Of a stretch of 64,000 nucleotides of DNA, positions 46,999 through 58,353 are shown piece after piece. A program made the position numbers and the translations under genes. Source of the stretch: Euglena gracilis (taxonomy: Eukaryota; Euglenida; Euglenophyceae; Euglenales); NCBI GenBank assembly GCA_039621445.1, contig CP154954.1, forward strand, positions 37,619,703 to 37,683,702, read 5' to 3'. Under the pieces are notes generated by a model, which saw only the letters and a program-made list of their open reading frames with translations, made no database searches and was not told the DNA's origin. Within the stretch, counting starts at the first letter, position 1. Every line of letters starts with the position of its first letter.

Positions 46999-49900
46999 TG
47001 GGCACTGGGCAGTTTCTGCCACAGTGTCCAGCATCACGACGGATGGGTTACGGGTTTCCTGTGCCGGAGGTTGCGCTGGCTGAGGTAAGTCCTCCGCCAT
47101 TGGGACCTCTTCTTCCTCCTCCCCCGCTTCTGGAGGGGAGTCCTCTGTGTGGGGTTGTGCTGCAGTACGCGGGCCTTTTCCGCTCTGTAGCACCCTTGTG
47201 CGTCTGACGGGCGGTAAAAGCTTATACTTTCACTCCTGCCAGAGTTGGGGTATGGGGGCGGCCACGACGCTCTCACTCAGCTTCCGGGCTGAGGTTGCGG
47301 CGCGTCGTCGTCGATCAGGCAGAGGTCTTCCCACTGCTGTCGACAATTCTCGTGCATGCCGTATTCTCCTGTGTCTTCCAGTAAAGCGGGTAGCGGCAAC
47401 GCATAACGAGGTTGTTTCCGCTCGTGTGCCGCGAAAAACATCTGGAAATCTTCCCACATCAGGATGTTCCCGAATTGGGTATCCAGGTGCTCCTGGAGGC
47501 CGATTCCAGCCTCATGCCAATACGGCCGCAGGTTCATCCTGCGCTGGTCAGAGTCATTGGGTCTGGCGTCCACCTCGGTGTATCCCCGAGGTAACCACCT
47601 TCTGTGGATGTCCACATCAGCGGTCATGTATTCCAGGTAATAATTAGACACCTCCAGGACGTAGGTAATCCACGCCCTGTGCCAGTATTGTTGCATCAGA
47701 AATATTTTCTGCCGGTGCTGTTTCTGCACCTTTCGGTCTTGTGTTCCGATGTTGGGATTCCGGCATAGATGCAGGAGGAATCTCCTGGTCGGCTGGATGC
47801 CGGCATTCTCAGCAATCGGAGGCGGTTTTCCGCGTTCTCCGAAACCCCAGAAGTCAACAATGTGAACTTCCCTGCAAAACTGGCATTCCAGTTTGTACCG
47901 CTGGGGGTACGCGAGGTCCACGTCCAGCACCTTGAACAGCGTGCCATACATGCTGTCCAAGTATACTTGGAGATTGCACGTGAACATTACCGCGGCCTGC
48001 GCCTGGAGTTTCTCCGGCAGGGGGTAATACTTCCACTGGATTCCCAGTACTCCAACGGTATACATGTGCGTGAAGATTTCCTTCAGCTGTGCGACGAATG
48101 TTTCGTCGTCTTCACAAGTATTCATACAATCGATATAGGTCAGACCGTTTCGGTCGGTAAAAAAGCTGAAATTCTCGCAGGGGTATCCCAACCAGAACCA
48201 CAGCTCCCAGAAACCGGGCATCCGGTCCAGGACAACTTCATTCGAGTGAGGGTATCCCTCAAACGCATGAAGTTAAGCACTGTAGAAAAAACGTTTGCAG
48301 TGATCGTTAATACGATTCTGCACCACTTCGAGCACCGCATCCGGTGGTCGGTGGATCACGTTTCCTGCTTTTGTGAACTTTTGGAGATCTTCGTCGATTT
48401 TCGGCCAGATCTCCTCAAAGTACGTGAACACTGAAGCAACGTCATATTCCTTCGGTTTTGAAGGTTCGGCGGCTTTTCCGCCCTTGCCTGTTGGGGGTCC
48501 GGCAGATTTTCCGCCTTTGCCGGGAGCTGACCAGGCGGCTTTTCCGCCTTTGCCAGGTGGGGCTTTCCCACCTTTCTCCTGGCCTTTTCCTTTCCCCTTA
48601 CCCTTGCCATTGCATTTCCCCTTACCCTTTGTGTTAGACAGCTAGTCGAATGTCGCCCAGTAATCCCAGTATTCTCGGTCTTCTGGCGTAAACACAGGGT
48701 AAGTCACGGATTCCGTGCTTGGCGTTCGAGCAAATTCCTGCTCAGCGTCACCACGATTCGAGTAAACCGGAGCGATCGGGGATGTTCGGGTTTCCCGACG
48801 TGCCCGTTCTGCCGTCACGTCTGGCGCTGGCAGAGCTTCCTCCTCAGCGTCGACGTGCATCGCCGCGGGCGTATTTTCCGACCTCGGCGAGCGGCGCTGT
48901 GGCTGCGGCGTGAGATTTTCCGGGCCGCGGACACGCTTGCCGGCGGCAGAGCTTGTGGGTCGTGCCGAGGACGCTTCCGCCACATCAACATCCTGCTGTC
49001 GCACTGGTTGACTTGATCGTGATGTAGCTGGGAGTCCTGTGAGAGCCGACACAGCAGCATCATACTGCTGGCGCTCTTCTCGTGTCATTTCCGCCCGGGC
49101 AGGGTATCCCTGGCCAGCGGAAACAGGGGGGCGACGTGTGATTTGTCGTTGGATCGTCACAGGATATTCATACTGTTGACGCTCCTCCTCAGTCTCGAAC
49201 GGCCGTCCAGTCCACGGTTTAACGGGTTCATCCCGCTCCAGGGGAACTGGTGCCGCACGAGGCGCTGCCGCGGCTTCCCGCGGACGAGCGCTTCGGGCAG
49301 TGTCAGACGTCGGAGGAGGGTTTCCCTCCGCAGCACTTCGTGGCATAGGGTCAGGTATGGTTGGGTGGGGTTGAGGTGGATACACGTACTGATCCCGTGG
49401 CATTGGCGCCTCCTGAGGGAAATCCCCAGAGGCGGTGTACTGAGACACATGCTCGTGCGCAGGATAATCCCGCCGGGGCATACGCTCAGGGGATCGAAAA
49501 ATACTTTCTTTCACACGTGGGTGTTCACTCCGGACAGGTGCTTCCACTGTCTCTTCCTCGGGGAATCCGGGGGAGTGAGCACGAAAATGTGCAGTGTCAG
49601 TGCCAACTGGTGGTACTTGCCGTGCTACCTGTGGCGGGATTTCCACGCCCAGGTCACGCATGGTAATGTCTGCCGCGAATCCCGACGTGTCCGGGTCGGT
49701 GTAATACACCAGACCGGTCATCGTCGCCTGGGCACACATACACCACAGGGCTGGAGGGGTATTCGCGATGGTCAAAATTTTACGGCAGTGGTCATCCCAC
49801 AACGCCTGGGTGAGGTGGTCTGGTGCCGGGTTTGCGCTCATATGCATAACCCGGCTCATCGTCTCCGCCGTGCGGTGGATCATCACACCCGCGTATGGTG

Positions 49901-50108
49901 GGAGGCGACGAGAGCCTGATGGCTGAGATGGCCGCGCTTCCGCGGGCATCTGGGTCATCCTGCTACTGCTGCTGGCTTCAGGGTGTCCCTCAGCCGCAGT
50001 CCGTGCAGGTGGCTGCGTACCATATCGGTACGCATACTGGTCAGGTCGAGGGTGAGTGGTGGGGTGGTAAGGCGGTCCTCCGCCTGGCTCACTTCCACCG
50101 GGCAGCAT
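46999..50108 (-). pseudogene. ORF2 fragment of element 2
   Basis: The start MLPGGSEPGGGPP at 50108 matches element 1. The first segment runs to a TAG at 48642, just before the GK-repeat region, where element 1 has a longer coding stretch. The GK/Pro region (~48650-48420) and the next part are frameshifted. The best-kept segment is 48221-47277 (MPGFWELWFWLGYPCENF...), aligning along its length with the central ORF2 domain and keeping LECQFCREVHIVDFWGFGER. The Glu/Pro-rich segment then runs to VMLDTVAETAQ, where satellite takes over in an open frame. A pseudogene, but useful as a second witness for the ORF2 sequence. Confidence 0.85.
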
Positions 50109-50198
50109 GATACCGCCCGGGGTTGGTACGGTGGGATGGTTGGGTTTTTGGTTGTAAGTTGGTAAGGGTAACCGCTTGAGTATGATTTGATAAAAAGT

Positions 50199-50236
50199 CT
50201 GCGGAAAGAAAGAATGATCAGAATTCATGATAAAAA
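50199..50236 (-). promoter_or_regulatory. Candidate 3' splice site before ORF2, element 2
   Basis: On the - strand ttctttctttccgcag precedes ORF2 by ~90 nt, as in elements 1 and 3. The tract is preserved although the neighbouring bases have changed. Confidence 0.5.
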
Positions 50237-50245
50237 GAAGAGAAA

Positions 50246-51120
50246 TCAACATGGGTTTCCCATGCGTTCTGAAAAACTTGTCATGGAAACATTAATGTTA
50301 TGATTCTTGTTCCACAGCTTCCAATCTTGCTGGACGGACGCAACAAAACTGGTTGCTGGCTCCCAAGTGCCCTCCTCGGGCCCATACCCTTTCCAGAGGA
50401 CCTTCCAAAGGTGCATACCTTTGTCGATTTTGTGATCGACAATTTTAACAACTACAAAGTCGTCCGTCTCAAGTATTCTGGAATGGGGTTTGAAGTGCAG
50501 ACACGGGATGGGTTTCCCATCCGGTGGCGACAGGTATGGTTTGAAGTCGTCCATATGAACGTCCTCAACTCCATTCGGTAATGCAACCTTGTAACGCCCG
50601 CTTGTACCTAGTCATTCTAGGATTTCACAGGGGCCGAGCCAGAGGGGGTCCAGCTTGGAAGACTGCATGCGAGTGCGGCTATTCCGCACCAACACGCGGT
50701 CACCGGGACTGTACGCAGATGACTTGAAATTCTGCAAAAACGATTCCCGTTTAGTTGCATGAGTATCAGTCACGCGCTCCTGGACTGCAGAACGTGGATT
50801 TTCTACCTCCGCAAACCAGGTCACGCAACTGACACTCGTTCGGGCGGGTCTCTCCGAAGGGACATCCCCTATGGCCGGAGGGTCCCGTCCGAAAACTAAC
50901 TTATAGGGGGAGTGAGGTAAAAGCAACCCTGGTAGGGTATTGATATAAAACAAGGACCATGGTAGCACTGATATCCAGTTGCTGCACGAGTCAGCCAGTG
51001 AAAGGCGAAGCATATTCACGACGGATTTCACGGCTGCCTCGGCTCTACCATGGAAAAATGTTGCTCAATTACGAGTAAACCGCACAAAGTGGTGAAAAGA
51101 CCTTGAAGAAATCAAATGGA
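50246..51120 (-). pseudogene. Integrase C-terminal half and chromodomain, element 2
   Basis: It starts at ccatttgatttcttcaagg (equivalent to 22009 in element 1). The stretch with the catalytic Glu region is damaged: about 20 nt corresponding to tatataccgacccaaaggc are deleted near 51050. The SVVNMLRLSLADS to GPCEILE part is open (51031-50612), then interrupted. The chromodomain reads KGMHLWKVLWKGYGPEEGT (50554-50290). The stop codon of element 1 is changed (TGA to TCA), adding residues to 50246. It cannot be active because the catalytic Asp pair is missing. Confidence 0.85.
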
Positions 51121-51127
51121 CTGGAAG

Positions 51128-51545
51128 TGTACGTCCCCTGACTCTATTCCCACTGCCTGTCGGCCTACTTACACCCTCCCGTGGGAACAGAACCAGGAGA
51201 GTAACAAAAAATAAAGTCTTTCACTTAACTATTAGTTTTTATTGCCTTTGGGCTTATGCAGAGCACAAGGCAAACCAGGTGTGATTTTGGAACCTCAGTT
51301 CCAGTAGTGTTCTCCTATCGGAGTTCAAACCCTAAAATCTTTGATTTGCCCTTTTGGGCTGATGAAACACAAAGCAAAACAATAATACCACCTGTGAAAA
51401 GAGAAGGCAGATCCGAGATAGGATAGGCCGTTCCTAATTCTGCAATTTGTATTGCAGAACCTGGAAAAGTACTATCTGGCATGACATTGTACATTCTGCA
51501 GTCTGCTGCTATGCACAGTGCCATGTTCATGCTGCGTGGTACACA
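51128..51545 (-). repeat. Diverged LTR of a related element
   Basis: On the - strand it begins TGTGTACC next to a polypurine tract and ends GGACGTACA, 418 bp, the same ends as the element 1 and 3 LTRs. Most of the interior differs; shared islands include ggatctgcc and cacaggtggtatt. A polyadenylation-like aataaa lies near its 3' part (gcaataaaaactaatag). It separates the 3' UTR fragment from element 2, as an LTR shared by two tandem elements would. Confidence 0.75.
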
Positions 51546-52148
51546 ACCCCCTCCCAGGGCTTTGCCCGATTTCCTTACTGGACCAGGCCAGCAAGGATTC
51601 AAGCAGAGCTCTGAGACTGAGGAATGTACACCAGGACCGCATGTCTTGGGTCTGCTTCTCCATCACAAGGTCAAAAACCAGAAACGGAAGGAAGGAAGAG
51701 AGGGGAACCCAAAAAACCCAAAACGCGCAAAGAGGTTACCCGCTTATGCGGCTACCTACTTATTGCAGTAAAGGGGTGGAAGTGGAAGAGCCCGCTTAGA
51801 AAGTGGGGCTGGAAGGTTTTCATTCCAGAAAGTCCCGTCCACCCCGTTTGGGGTGTGCCTATGGCACTTTGGGTGGTCTCATTCTATAATCGGAAAAGAT
51901 TGCAAGGGTAGGGTGTGGAAGGAGGGGCACCTGGCCAGTCATACCTGACCAGGGAGGTAAACCTATTTACAAAACCAACTGCCGGCGACAGCGATTTTAC
52001 CCGGGGAGGAAAGGGGAGAGGAGTGGGGGGCTGGTCAAAAGACCTTAGGCAGAATTTTTGCTGTCTGGCAGTCTTATGGGGGCCTTAAGGCCGAAAAGTA
52101 ACAAGTTGAGTCTATTATTGCGGTGTGCGCGCTGTACGCTGTGCGTCT
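51546..52148 (-). mobile_element. 3' UTR fragment of a related element
   Basis: It aligns in reverse complement with ~28770-29363 of element 1. Shared landmarks are the cttttcggccctaaggcc block, the C-rich tract, the gcctttggcacacccaaag palindrome and the region before the polypurine tract. No coding sequence is kept. Confidence 0.8.
51547..51559 (-). other. Polypurine tract of the related element
   Basis: On the - strand cctgggaggggg lies next to the LTR start, matching 29351-29363 of element 1. Confidence 0.75.
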
Positions 52149-53590
52149 TCTTACTGGCGGCATATACCGCTGGTGAGGGCTGCACAGTATTGCGCGGACA
52201 CGGCGTTGGCGATGGGGTATCCCCAGGGGCTTATACCTCAGAACAGCGGGCAGTAGCCCTAAAAACTGTAGATTTGGCATTTGTGCCTTGGGTGTGCAGC
52301 CTGTAGGCTGAAGGGTTGGCATTAGCCAAAAATAACGTGGGATAGGCTTTATCGCCCAGAAACATTGCCTTGCGGAATATGCATGGCACAAAAATGCTAC
52401 TGGGTGTATTCCCGAATCAAAAAAAAATCGGCAGATTGCCAAAAAATTCATAGTGAGGTGTACAACCGCAGAAAAAATGCGGAATTGAGGCAGGTTGCTG
52501 CCAAATCACTGAACAACTGTGGTTGGTGTGGCTTATACCACTTTGAAAAACCGCAAATGAACTGTGAATGCACATAAAGGGATGGAACATTGTTCCAGTG
52601 CGGTGAAATTCATCACAAAAAGCTGGATTTCACCATTTTTGAGCTATGGTGCATATAAACCTTGCAGAATGACACCATTGGTGTTGCAGATGATGACCAT
52701 TGGGTCCTCCGAATTAAATCGGTAAGGGGCTCCCACTGAATGAAGCGGGGGGGGCAAGACTGCCTTTGGTGGGTAAGCAGTAAAAAATACAGCAAACATG
52801 ACAAAATGCCATCATTAGTGACTATGCCGCTGAGAAATACTGACTTTTATCAGTTTTTTAAGGGAAATCCCTATCAGGATTTAGGGCAGAAATGCAGATT
52901 CTGCGTCGAGAATTGCATTTTTGTAACCAAAAGTGCAACTTTGTTGCATTTTGAGTCATTTAAGACTGCAAATTTGCCAAATGCACATAGTGCTTGTTAA
53001 GAGTGTCCAATAACACTGCATGTTTGTTGTTCTTACAGATTTTGGGATTTGGGTGTCTAATAACACCACATCGCCCAAAAAGCTGTAAAATTGTGCAAAA
53101 ATTTCGCAAAAAAAGCAAAATACGCTTGAAAATACATGTAAAACATGTCTATGACATCTTGAGCAAAGGAAAAATTGCCATTATCAGCGTATCCCTTTGC
53201 ATTCCACTCTGGCATAGTGCCTCATGGTCACTCCCATTAGGGATATGAGTGCCAGAATAGGGAAAAATCACCAAAAATTGCAGAACATCAATGATTTTAA
53301 TGAAAATTTGCACATAAGTGCTCCTAAAAATGATTCTAGTGAGTCAAAATGGGTCCAAACGGTGGACCATAGCCCTCTGAACTGTACCAGGCCTAATGGC
53401 CCATACAGAGGGGGTAATGGGCAGAATGCTGCCAAAGGTACTAAAAAATGGAAATTAGCCCATCTGGTAATCAATGGTAATTAGCCATCAGAAACGATGT
53501 GGGGAACAGTATAGAAGCCTTTCAGGCTGATTTGCCAGTCTGCTACACGATCGTACAAGATCTGGCCCAAAATTTGGCTTTTGGCGGGAT
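52149..53590. other. AT-richer spacer, no gene recognised
   Basis: About 1.4 kb visibly lower in GC than the rest. Open frames are short and none resembles a known protein or the retroelement proteins; a 125-codon - strand frame at 52074-52451 overlaps the UTR fragment and looks incidental. A few small hairpins occur (aggga-aa-tccct near 52860; agtgt and acact near 52985). It may be host intergenic DNA at the insertion site of element 3 or an unrecognised diverged repeat. Confidence 0.6.
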
Positions 53591-54016
53591 TGTGTACCAG
53601 GCACGTCCCAGCTCTGTAGGATATCTGCAGAGTGGGTTCTGTGACGGTCGCACCACTGTGGAAATCCACAGCTGGTAGGATCGTGGCAGACCCTTCTGGG
53701 ATCTGCCCCTGGACACGTCAGCACTTTTCTCTCCTTCCCCCACAGGTGGTATTCTTTACTCTCACAATCTCAAAGTTTGACCATTGGTTTTGTCAGAGGG
53801 AAAAACCCTCGGAACAGTCGAAGTTGATCTCAGAAGAAACTTCTGAATCTTTGCTTTGTGCTTTGCTTCTTGGAGAATTGGGAAGAAAAGGGGAAAACCA
53901 CTTTTCGTTACTCCAAAGACTTTTCCCCACCATAAGTAGGCTGCGCACCAAGGCGAAAGCGAAAGGCTTTTACAGAACGTTCCAAAAGGGGGAAAAGGGA
54001 AAGCTTTGGACGTACA
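53591..54016 (+). repeat. 5' LTR of element 3
   Basis: TGTGTACC to GGACGTACA, 426 bp. It includes a pyrimidine-rich segment (cttttctctccttccccc) followed by CAG|GTGG that element 1 lacks. Together with ctg|gtagga upstream this could define a ~75-nt intron in the LTR; element 1 has lost the tract. Confidence 0.9.
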
Positions 54017-54018
54017 GT

Positions 54019-54028
54019 TCGTAGCAGA
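54019..54028 (+). other. Degenerate PBS of element 3
   Basis: tcgtagcaga stands where element 1 has tggtagcaga, 2 nt after the LTR. The TGG that pairs with the tRNA CCA end is changed to TCG, which would impair priming. Confidence 0.65.
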
Positions 54029-54272
54029 TTTAGGCAACGAGCCTACACAGACGTTCCACACAGAGAAACTCTGTGGTTGACTGGTAGTGAGGATCGTACT
54101 GAGCCGTGAAACACGGTGAAAGTACCGTTCCTGGCCCCTAGCCAACCTTCAAGCAAGGATACGGGTCTCAGAAGGCTCTGCTCGGTAATCGCCGATACAA
54201 CCTTTCTGGTCCCTGTTTCTCTGCTTATTTGTGTGAATTTTTGGGTTTTTGCCTTTTTACCCATCTCAAAAG

Positions 54273-54884
54273 ATGCAGAGCACAAGCCCCAACCCCAAAT
54301 TCGATTATGACTTGTTGATGAGTTCATTGAGCAATTGTGATGAAGATTGCGGGGATTGGAACGGTTCGAATGAAACAAGTTCCATTTCCCGACACCCCAA
54401 GCAAGAAGAAGGCAATTTGACTCATTTGTCATTGTCAAATGGCGAAACGACTTTATTATTGCATGGGGGTAATGAACCCTCTTCATCATCATTGTCATTG
54501 ATTGTGCAGGATGTAGGTGGCAAAATGCCTTCCTCCATCCCGATTCACCCATCATTTATGCGGCGAGGGGATGAACCCCTTGCACCCTCACACTTGGTTA
54601 CTCATGTTACCCATGAACAAAGTGTGGAGTATTTGCCCTATGCTCTGTTAAGATCTCCGGTGGAAGCACCGGTGGGCCTTTTGGAGTGCAACTCGGTGGA
54701 AACACCGTGTTTTTATCCAACCCCCCCCCTCAATTACCACCCCCCACACCATTTCGCGCATTGCCGGGATTACCCGCGGAAGCTGCGGTTTTCCCGGCAT
54801 TGCCATGGAACCCAGATATGCGTCTGGTGGTACCGGAAATCTCTGGTGCCGTTTCCATTGTGGAGGACTATGAGGAAGATTTGA
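54273..54884 (+). CDS. ORF A of element 3
   Basis: ATG at 54273, the same protein as 13703-14320 of element 1 with scattered substitutions and a 9-nt in-frame deletion (cacacccaa absent after gctctgtt). The downstream ORF again lies in the -1 frame. T- and C-run lengths at the overlap differ from element 1 (5 T, A, T and 9 C, versus 6 T and 7 C), but the differences sum to a multiple of three, so the frame relation is preserved. Confidence 0.55.
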   Translation: MQSTSPNPKFDYDLLMSSLSNCDEDCGDWNGSNETSSISRHPKQEEGNLTHLSLSNGETTLLLHGGNEPSSSSLSLIVQDVGGKMPSSIPIHPSFMRRGDEPLAPSHLVTHVTHEQSVEYLPYALLRSPVEAPVGLLECNSVETPCFYPTPPLNYHPPHHFAHCRDYPRKLRFSRHCHGTQICVWWYRKSLVPFPLWRTMRKI

Positions 54885-57800
54885 GGGATAAACTCACCCC
54901 CGGTGATGTTTACCGAATTCTCGGTCAACTCCCAGTCATTCCTGGTCAAATCCCTACCTCGGGATTCGGGTCTTGGGTTGGTCCCTTTAGTGCCCAATAG
55001 TACTCCCAATTCCGAAAAAATTGTCTCCATGTGGTTGGATCCCCGTCCCATTGGGGTTTCACCTTGTTCGCGATTGCGATGGTGCCCTTGATGTCTCTCT
55101 GAGTAACCCGCTGACCCTCGGTGGTATTCCAGGGGTTTGGGTCAGGGTAATTCTTAACACTAAACGCGTTTCGCGGAGCTTCCGCACCATGTGTACCCCG
55201 TGCAGGATTTCCCGCACCAAGTGTAGGGGTGGCAGGATTTTCGTGCGGGAAATGCGAAAAATGTGGTGAATTTCTCCCGGTGGAGCGGTTTTCCCGCCGA
55301 AAACCCGATGGGTGATCTGGTAATCCAGAACCCGTTGGTGGTTGGTATGATCGCGAATGCGACACATGACCAATACCAGGTGTGGGGTGTTGGCTCATTC
55401 CTCGTACAAGGTTGGAATGTTGAATTTCTTGGTGGAGACTCGAATTTCCGAGCGGGGGGTCAATTTCCTCATCGGAAATGTCGTGCGAAAATTGGGTTTG
55501 TGGTGTGGGCAAAAGCAAAGGTACAATTCGCGTTTTCGCGGGTGGTTCTACCAAATTCGCGGTGGATGTAGGGATTCCTACTCCAGAAATGGTACTTTGA
55601 GAACGCGATTCCGGGACATTTGGGATACCAACCGCAGCACTTACCGCAGTGGGTGGTGACACAACCGGTGCCGGAGTGGACATTTTATCCAAACTCGCGG
55701 ACAAGTCATGCACCGTTTCTTCCAAATGTTCCACCAACTGGAGTTGGCCGCAAATACGGTCAACCTCAGTCTCCAAATGCCTAACGCGTTTGCGGTAACA
55801 GGAAAAATCGTCCAAGTGTGGTAACTTTTCAGAAACCAAGTGTAGGTCTTGGACAAGTTGCCCTTGGGACTCCTCCACATTCCGGAGTTCACCCGCAAGT
55901 GCTTTTACTGCATTTGAAAGGAGTTGCAATTGGCGGGGTGACTTGGTGGGGGTTTCTGCGGTGGTGCGCGAATTTTCCGCGGTTGGCGTTTAGAACAACG
56001 CAGAAATTCGTCCATCCAACCGTGAAACCTCATCTTGCATTGATCGGGCATTCCGATTCACAGATTCCTCAAGTTGAATCAAACTCGTGCAAAATGCTTG
56101 CAAGGTTTCGTTGTTGTCACCAAGCATTTTGTTGTAAAATGAGCGAAATTCCGGTGACTCGAATATCCGAGCGCGCAAAACATTGTGTAGTGCGCGAATT
56201 ACCGCTACTGTGGTGGACAACAAGGTACAACGGGTTTGTAATTCCCCAGTAGCGGCTTGAATACCACTAATGTCGGGAATTTGCTTGGAAAGTGCGGAAA
56301 CATGCTCCTGCAAACCGACAACGGTGGCATTCATACCGCCAATGTCCGTTTGCATTTGTTGTTGCGCGAAATCCAACCGTTGTGCGCAATCCGCAATTTT
56401 CGCGTTCAAGGTGGTTAATCCATCCTCATTTGCGGCACAATGGCAGGACTTCTGTTCCAAGTGTAGGATGCGTTCCTCCAAAAGCTGGATTTGCGAACGG
56501 GGAACAAAATGTTCTTTCACTTTCGCCTGAAACTGCTTCAAATGCTCGATTTCCGAGCCAAGATGCAAAATCCGTTGTTGGGCTTCTTGGAAAGAAGTAG
56601 TGAGTGCGGCAAAATGCTCAAACGCGACAAAGTTACCGATTTCCGGCATTTTGGGGGCGGCAATTTGCGCTTGTAACTGGTGCTGCAATTGCAGTAGCAT
56701 GGTTGAACAGGATTCCACTTTGGCGAAAAGATGGCTCATACCATCTTGCACATGCAGAAACTTGGAATCATTCCGCGTGTCCGCTTCATGCAGCATTTCG
56801 CTGATTTGTTGGAAATTCTGTGGAAGTTGGATGCGCAAAATACCGTCAACGCTTTCTCGAAAATGCTGAAGGTCTTTCCCCGCATTTTCAAAATTGTGTT
56901 GGCAATATTTGCCGATTTCCTGGAAATAATTCCAGCAATATTCCAGTTTGGTGTTGACAACCCTTTGATTGTCCTCATCAAACTGCAAAACTTTGTTGAG
57001 CATGGTTGCGCATTCCGCAACGCATTGGTGGACATGCAAAATTTGTTTGCTAAGCGGGTGGTCAAGATGGAATTCATCGATTGCCTACCGAGGGAGGAGC
57101 GAGAACGCGCACGCAATTTGGTGATACGTAATGGCGTATCATTCGATGACCTGGTTGAGCAATACGCTTCAACCAATTCAAGTTTGGTCACCAGGATTAC
57201 CCTGGAGAAGAAGTGGCGACAATCCGCGCCATCGGATCGCAAATGGAAATCCATTGACCTTTGGTATGCCAAATGGGTAGCACTTGCTTCCGAAGTTGAT
57301 GAACTTAGCGAGAAGCAAATGCGCGAACAATTCGATGCGGTTTTGTTGCATTTCACACCATCCCTCGTGAAGGATATCCATCACGAGGAGTTGGCAGGGC
57401 ATGAGATGACTCTTGCCCAACGTTGGAATTATGTGTCAAAGCAACTCAAGCTCACACAAGTTTTGGGACAAATACAGTCCGCTTTCCAAACGCATCCCAC
57501 CGCGGGAATCCCTGCGGGTGCGGTTAAAGCGTTGCAAAAATCACCCATGTCACCAAGATCACCCACCACGGGATCGAAAACGCGGAATCAGCGTTCTTCG
57601 GACCAAGGCACGGATAAACTGTGCTTGTTGTGCAACAAATCTGGTCACATGTCTCGGGAATGCCCGAATCCCGATGCGCAAAAGCGTATTGGAAGTCCAA
57701 GGGGCTCGACCTCCTCACGGGGATCGGGTTCCTCGGCGTTTTCACGACAATCGCGCGTTTCACGTTCTTCGGAGAACTGCTTTAGCGGTAGTAGGCCCAA

Positions 57801-58353
57801 GTCACCATCGCGTGATGGTCAGGAAACCCGTCTTTCTAGCAGTCGGTCACCTGGACCCCCCACCCGAAAACGGGATTTCAATCGCGATTCCTCACGATCT
57901 CGTTCGCGAAGTGGATCATCCTCTTCGCGCGAGTCAACGGGGAAACCCCGGTACACCGGTCATGGTCGACGGGAAACCCGTTCGCCACGACGGTTCCACG
58001 AAAGAACGGAATACCGTTCTCCCCGTTATGCGGAATCCCGCCACAAATCCTGTTGTTCACTTTGCGGTTCCAAAGACCACAACTCATCCAAATTTCCCAG
58101 ATCTTGTTCCCCCCGGCCCGGCTACGGAAATCGCGGTAAGCGCCGCGAGGACCGTGGTAACTCCTCCAAACGGCAAAAAGTCAGTTTCAAGATATCTTGT
58201 TTGGAGGAGGACACCCCGGCTTTGGGCAGGGAGGGGGATGAGACCTCGGACGGGGAATTTAATGAGGCCCGAATGGCGGTGCGCTCATTGAATTCCATCT
58301 ATTCCACCAAAAACCCCGTTGCCGGCTATGCGGCCGGTTCGGACTTGGAGTAG
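54620..58353 (+). pseudogene. Gag of element 3, disrupted by an inversion
   Basis: The + strand Gag frame is open to 54935 (VYRILGQLP), then broken. The middle of Gag lies reversed on the - strand (54955-57060): the coiled-coil part at 57039-55990 and the QLLSNAVKALAGELRNVEES to PTQDPNPEV part at 55929-54960. The + strand frame resumes at 57061 (KMEFIDCLPREERERA) and runs unbroken to the UAG at 58351-58353. It retains CLLCNKSGHMSRECP, the SR-rich stretch and CSLCGSKDHNSSKFP; the last Cys of the second knuckle is changed to Phe. Useful for recovering the frame where element 1 is shifted. Confidence 0.88.
54955..57060 (-). other. 2.1-kb internal inversion in gag of element 3
   Basis: Left break: cccag (54935), 19 nt of filler, then tacctcggg, the reverse complement of element 1 at 16479-16487. 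Right break: taagcgggtg (57051-57060), the reverse complement of element 1 at 14377-14386, followed directly by gtcaagatgg (16488 onward). Only about 5 nt (cggat) are lost. The remainder of the element keeps normal orientation. Confidence 0.93.

Larger units (their letters stand above)
46999..51127 (-). mobile_element. Element 2: truncated retrotransposon in reverse orientation
   Basis: Reading the - strand, this fragment starts in integrase (homologous to element 1 from ~22009), continues through the chromodomain and ORF2, and stops abruptly in ORF2 at the point equivalent to ~26150 of element 1, where satellite begins. Gag, PR, RT, RNase H and the first half of IN are absent. It is more diverged from element 1 than element 3 is. 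Confidence 0.93.

Noticed and set aside
54946-57039. Two independent - strand genes in element 3
   Set aside because: They are the inverted middle of Gag, matching element 1 residue for residue on the opposite strand.
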